22,761 bases of DNA from Clostridia bacterium. Lineage in GTDB: Bacteria; Bacillota; Clostridia; DUPQ01. The stretch is from NCBI GenBank assembly GCA_030592085.1, contig JAUUZV010000010.1, forward strand, positions 1 through 22,761, read 5' to 3'. The position numbers and the translations under genes are program-made. This document shows, piece by piece, positions 22,293 to 22,761 of the stretch. The notes below the pieces were generated by a model. The model saw only the letters and a list, made by a program, of their open reading frames with translations, made no database searches and was not told where the DNA came from. Numbering within the stretch: the stretch's first letter is position 1; the number at the start of each line of letters is the position of its first letter.

Positions 22293-22761
22293 TTAGATTC
22301 CTTTAAATAATAATCGTTCGTCAGAAATAGCTTTATAATATTTATCAATAAGTTTTTGTGAGACTCTATCTAATTCATCAACTGGTAAAAATCCTAATAG
22401 TGTCCATCCAAGTGTAAGTGTCTGATCCATATCTCGTTCTTCATCTTCTGATTGTGCTACAAAGTATTGTTCAAATAACTTACCAAAACGCATATAAAGT
22501 TGATCAATTTCCGAGAGTTCATCTTCTCCAATAACTGCAGCTAACGCTCTTATTTCTTGTACTTTTGCATATGATGCAAATAATTGATTAGCAACATCAG
22601 GATGATCTTCCCTTGTAAAGCCGTCTCCAATTCCATCTTTCATTAATCGTGATAGAGAAGGTAAAATTGTAACAGGAGGATAAACACCTTTTTGAAACAG
22701 TTCTCTTCCAAGAACAATTTGCCCTTCTGTAATATAAGCAGTTAAATCAGGGACAGGGTGA
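22293..22761 (-). CDS. atpB: V-type ATP synthase subunit B (5' end outside the window)
   Basis: C-terminal about 155 residues of the non-catalytic nucleotide-binding subunit (full length about 460). The frame is open to the window edge, where it reads HPVPDLTAYITEGQIVLGRE, then LPSLSRLMKDGIGDGFTRED and HPDVANQLFASYAKVQEIRALAAVIGEDELSEID, which are diagnostic for V/A-type subunit B. The last part (LGWTLLGFLPVDELDRVSQKLIDKYY) is the C-terminal helical bundle. Separated by one base from subunit D, so translation is probably coupled. Confidence 0.96.
   Translation of the reverse strand, partial: HPVPDLTAYITEGQIVLGRELFQKGVYPPVTILPSLSRLMKDGIGDGFTREDHPDVANQLFASYAKVQEIRALAAVIGEDELSEIDQLYMRFGKLFEQYFVAQSEDEERDMDQTLTLGWTLLGFLPVDELDRVSQKLIDKYYKAISDERLLFKGI

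Noticed and set aside
22292..22348. Longer start of V-ATPase subunit D overlapping subunit B
   Set aside because: The family N-terminus begins at MDINHFPTK, and AAAGGA sits before that ATG; the extension is subunit B sequence read in another frame.

Overview
The DNA is strongly AT-rich with standard bacterial coding (UGA is used as a stop). Gene content points to a low-GC Firmicute, most likely a Clostridia-type anaerobe: SpoVG, a CtsR-type heat-shock operator, a V-type ATP synthase, and the order spoVG - glmU - prs - pth - mfd - PPIase, which is a conserved clostridial/bacillar neighbourhood. A closer taxonomic call is not possible from the sequence alone. Almost everything is on the minus strand, so the window is described below from its right end (upstream) to its left end.

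Right end (22761-21680): the 3' part of V-type ATP synthase subunit B, then subunit D one base later. Next (21640-19733) is a compact ECF sigma-factor module. Sigma factor and membrane anti-sigma factor form an overlapping operon on the minus strand. A 104-residue protein without a signal peptide faces them on the plus strand, and a shared hairpin lies between. The operon and the small gene are preceded by nearly the same 42-bp promoter (39 of 42 bases identical), with a -35 TGAAAC and a -10 CCTCTTA 16 bases apart. This is the clearest candidate for an undescribed small regulon. A related ECF-type site (GGAAC, 17 bases, CGTCTGATA) lies before the large alpha-2-macroglobulin gene about 12 kb away and may extend the regulon to it.

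Middle (19600-9414): spoVG; a pair of amidohydrolase-fold genes, one with metal ligands and one without; a GlmU reduced to its acetyltransferase half; canonical prs; a divergent prs paralogue; pth; mfd; and a membrane-anchored parvulin-type isomerase. This combines UDP-GlcNAc/PRPP supply, ribosome rescue, transcription-coupled repair and extracytoplasmic folding in the classical order, with the amidohydrolase pair and the second prs as additions.

Left part (9318-1): a lone L-fucose isomerase; a 1642-residue cysteine-free, membrane-anchored alpha-2-macroglobulin-like protein; a plus-strand remnant of an O-antigen-ligase-like protein; a tRNA-Arg(CCG)-dusB operon in which a tRNA gene is followed 13 bases later by a tRNA-dihydrouridine synthase; an acyl-CoA thioesterase; and a small heat shock protein with two CtsR-type boxes flanking its promoter. 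No CRISPR array, insertion sequence, rRNA, phage gene or origin was seen, and no gene-free stretch exceeds 300 bases.
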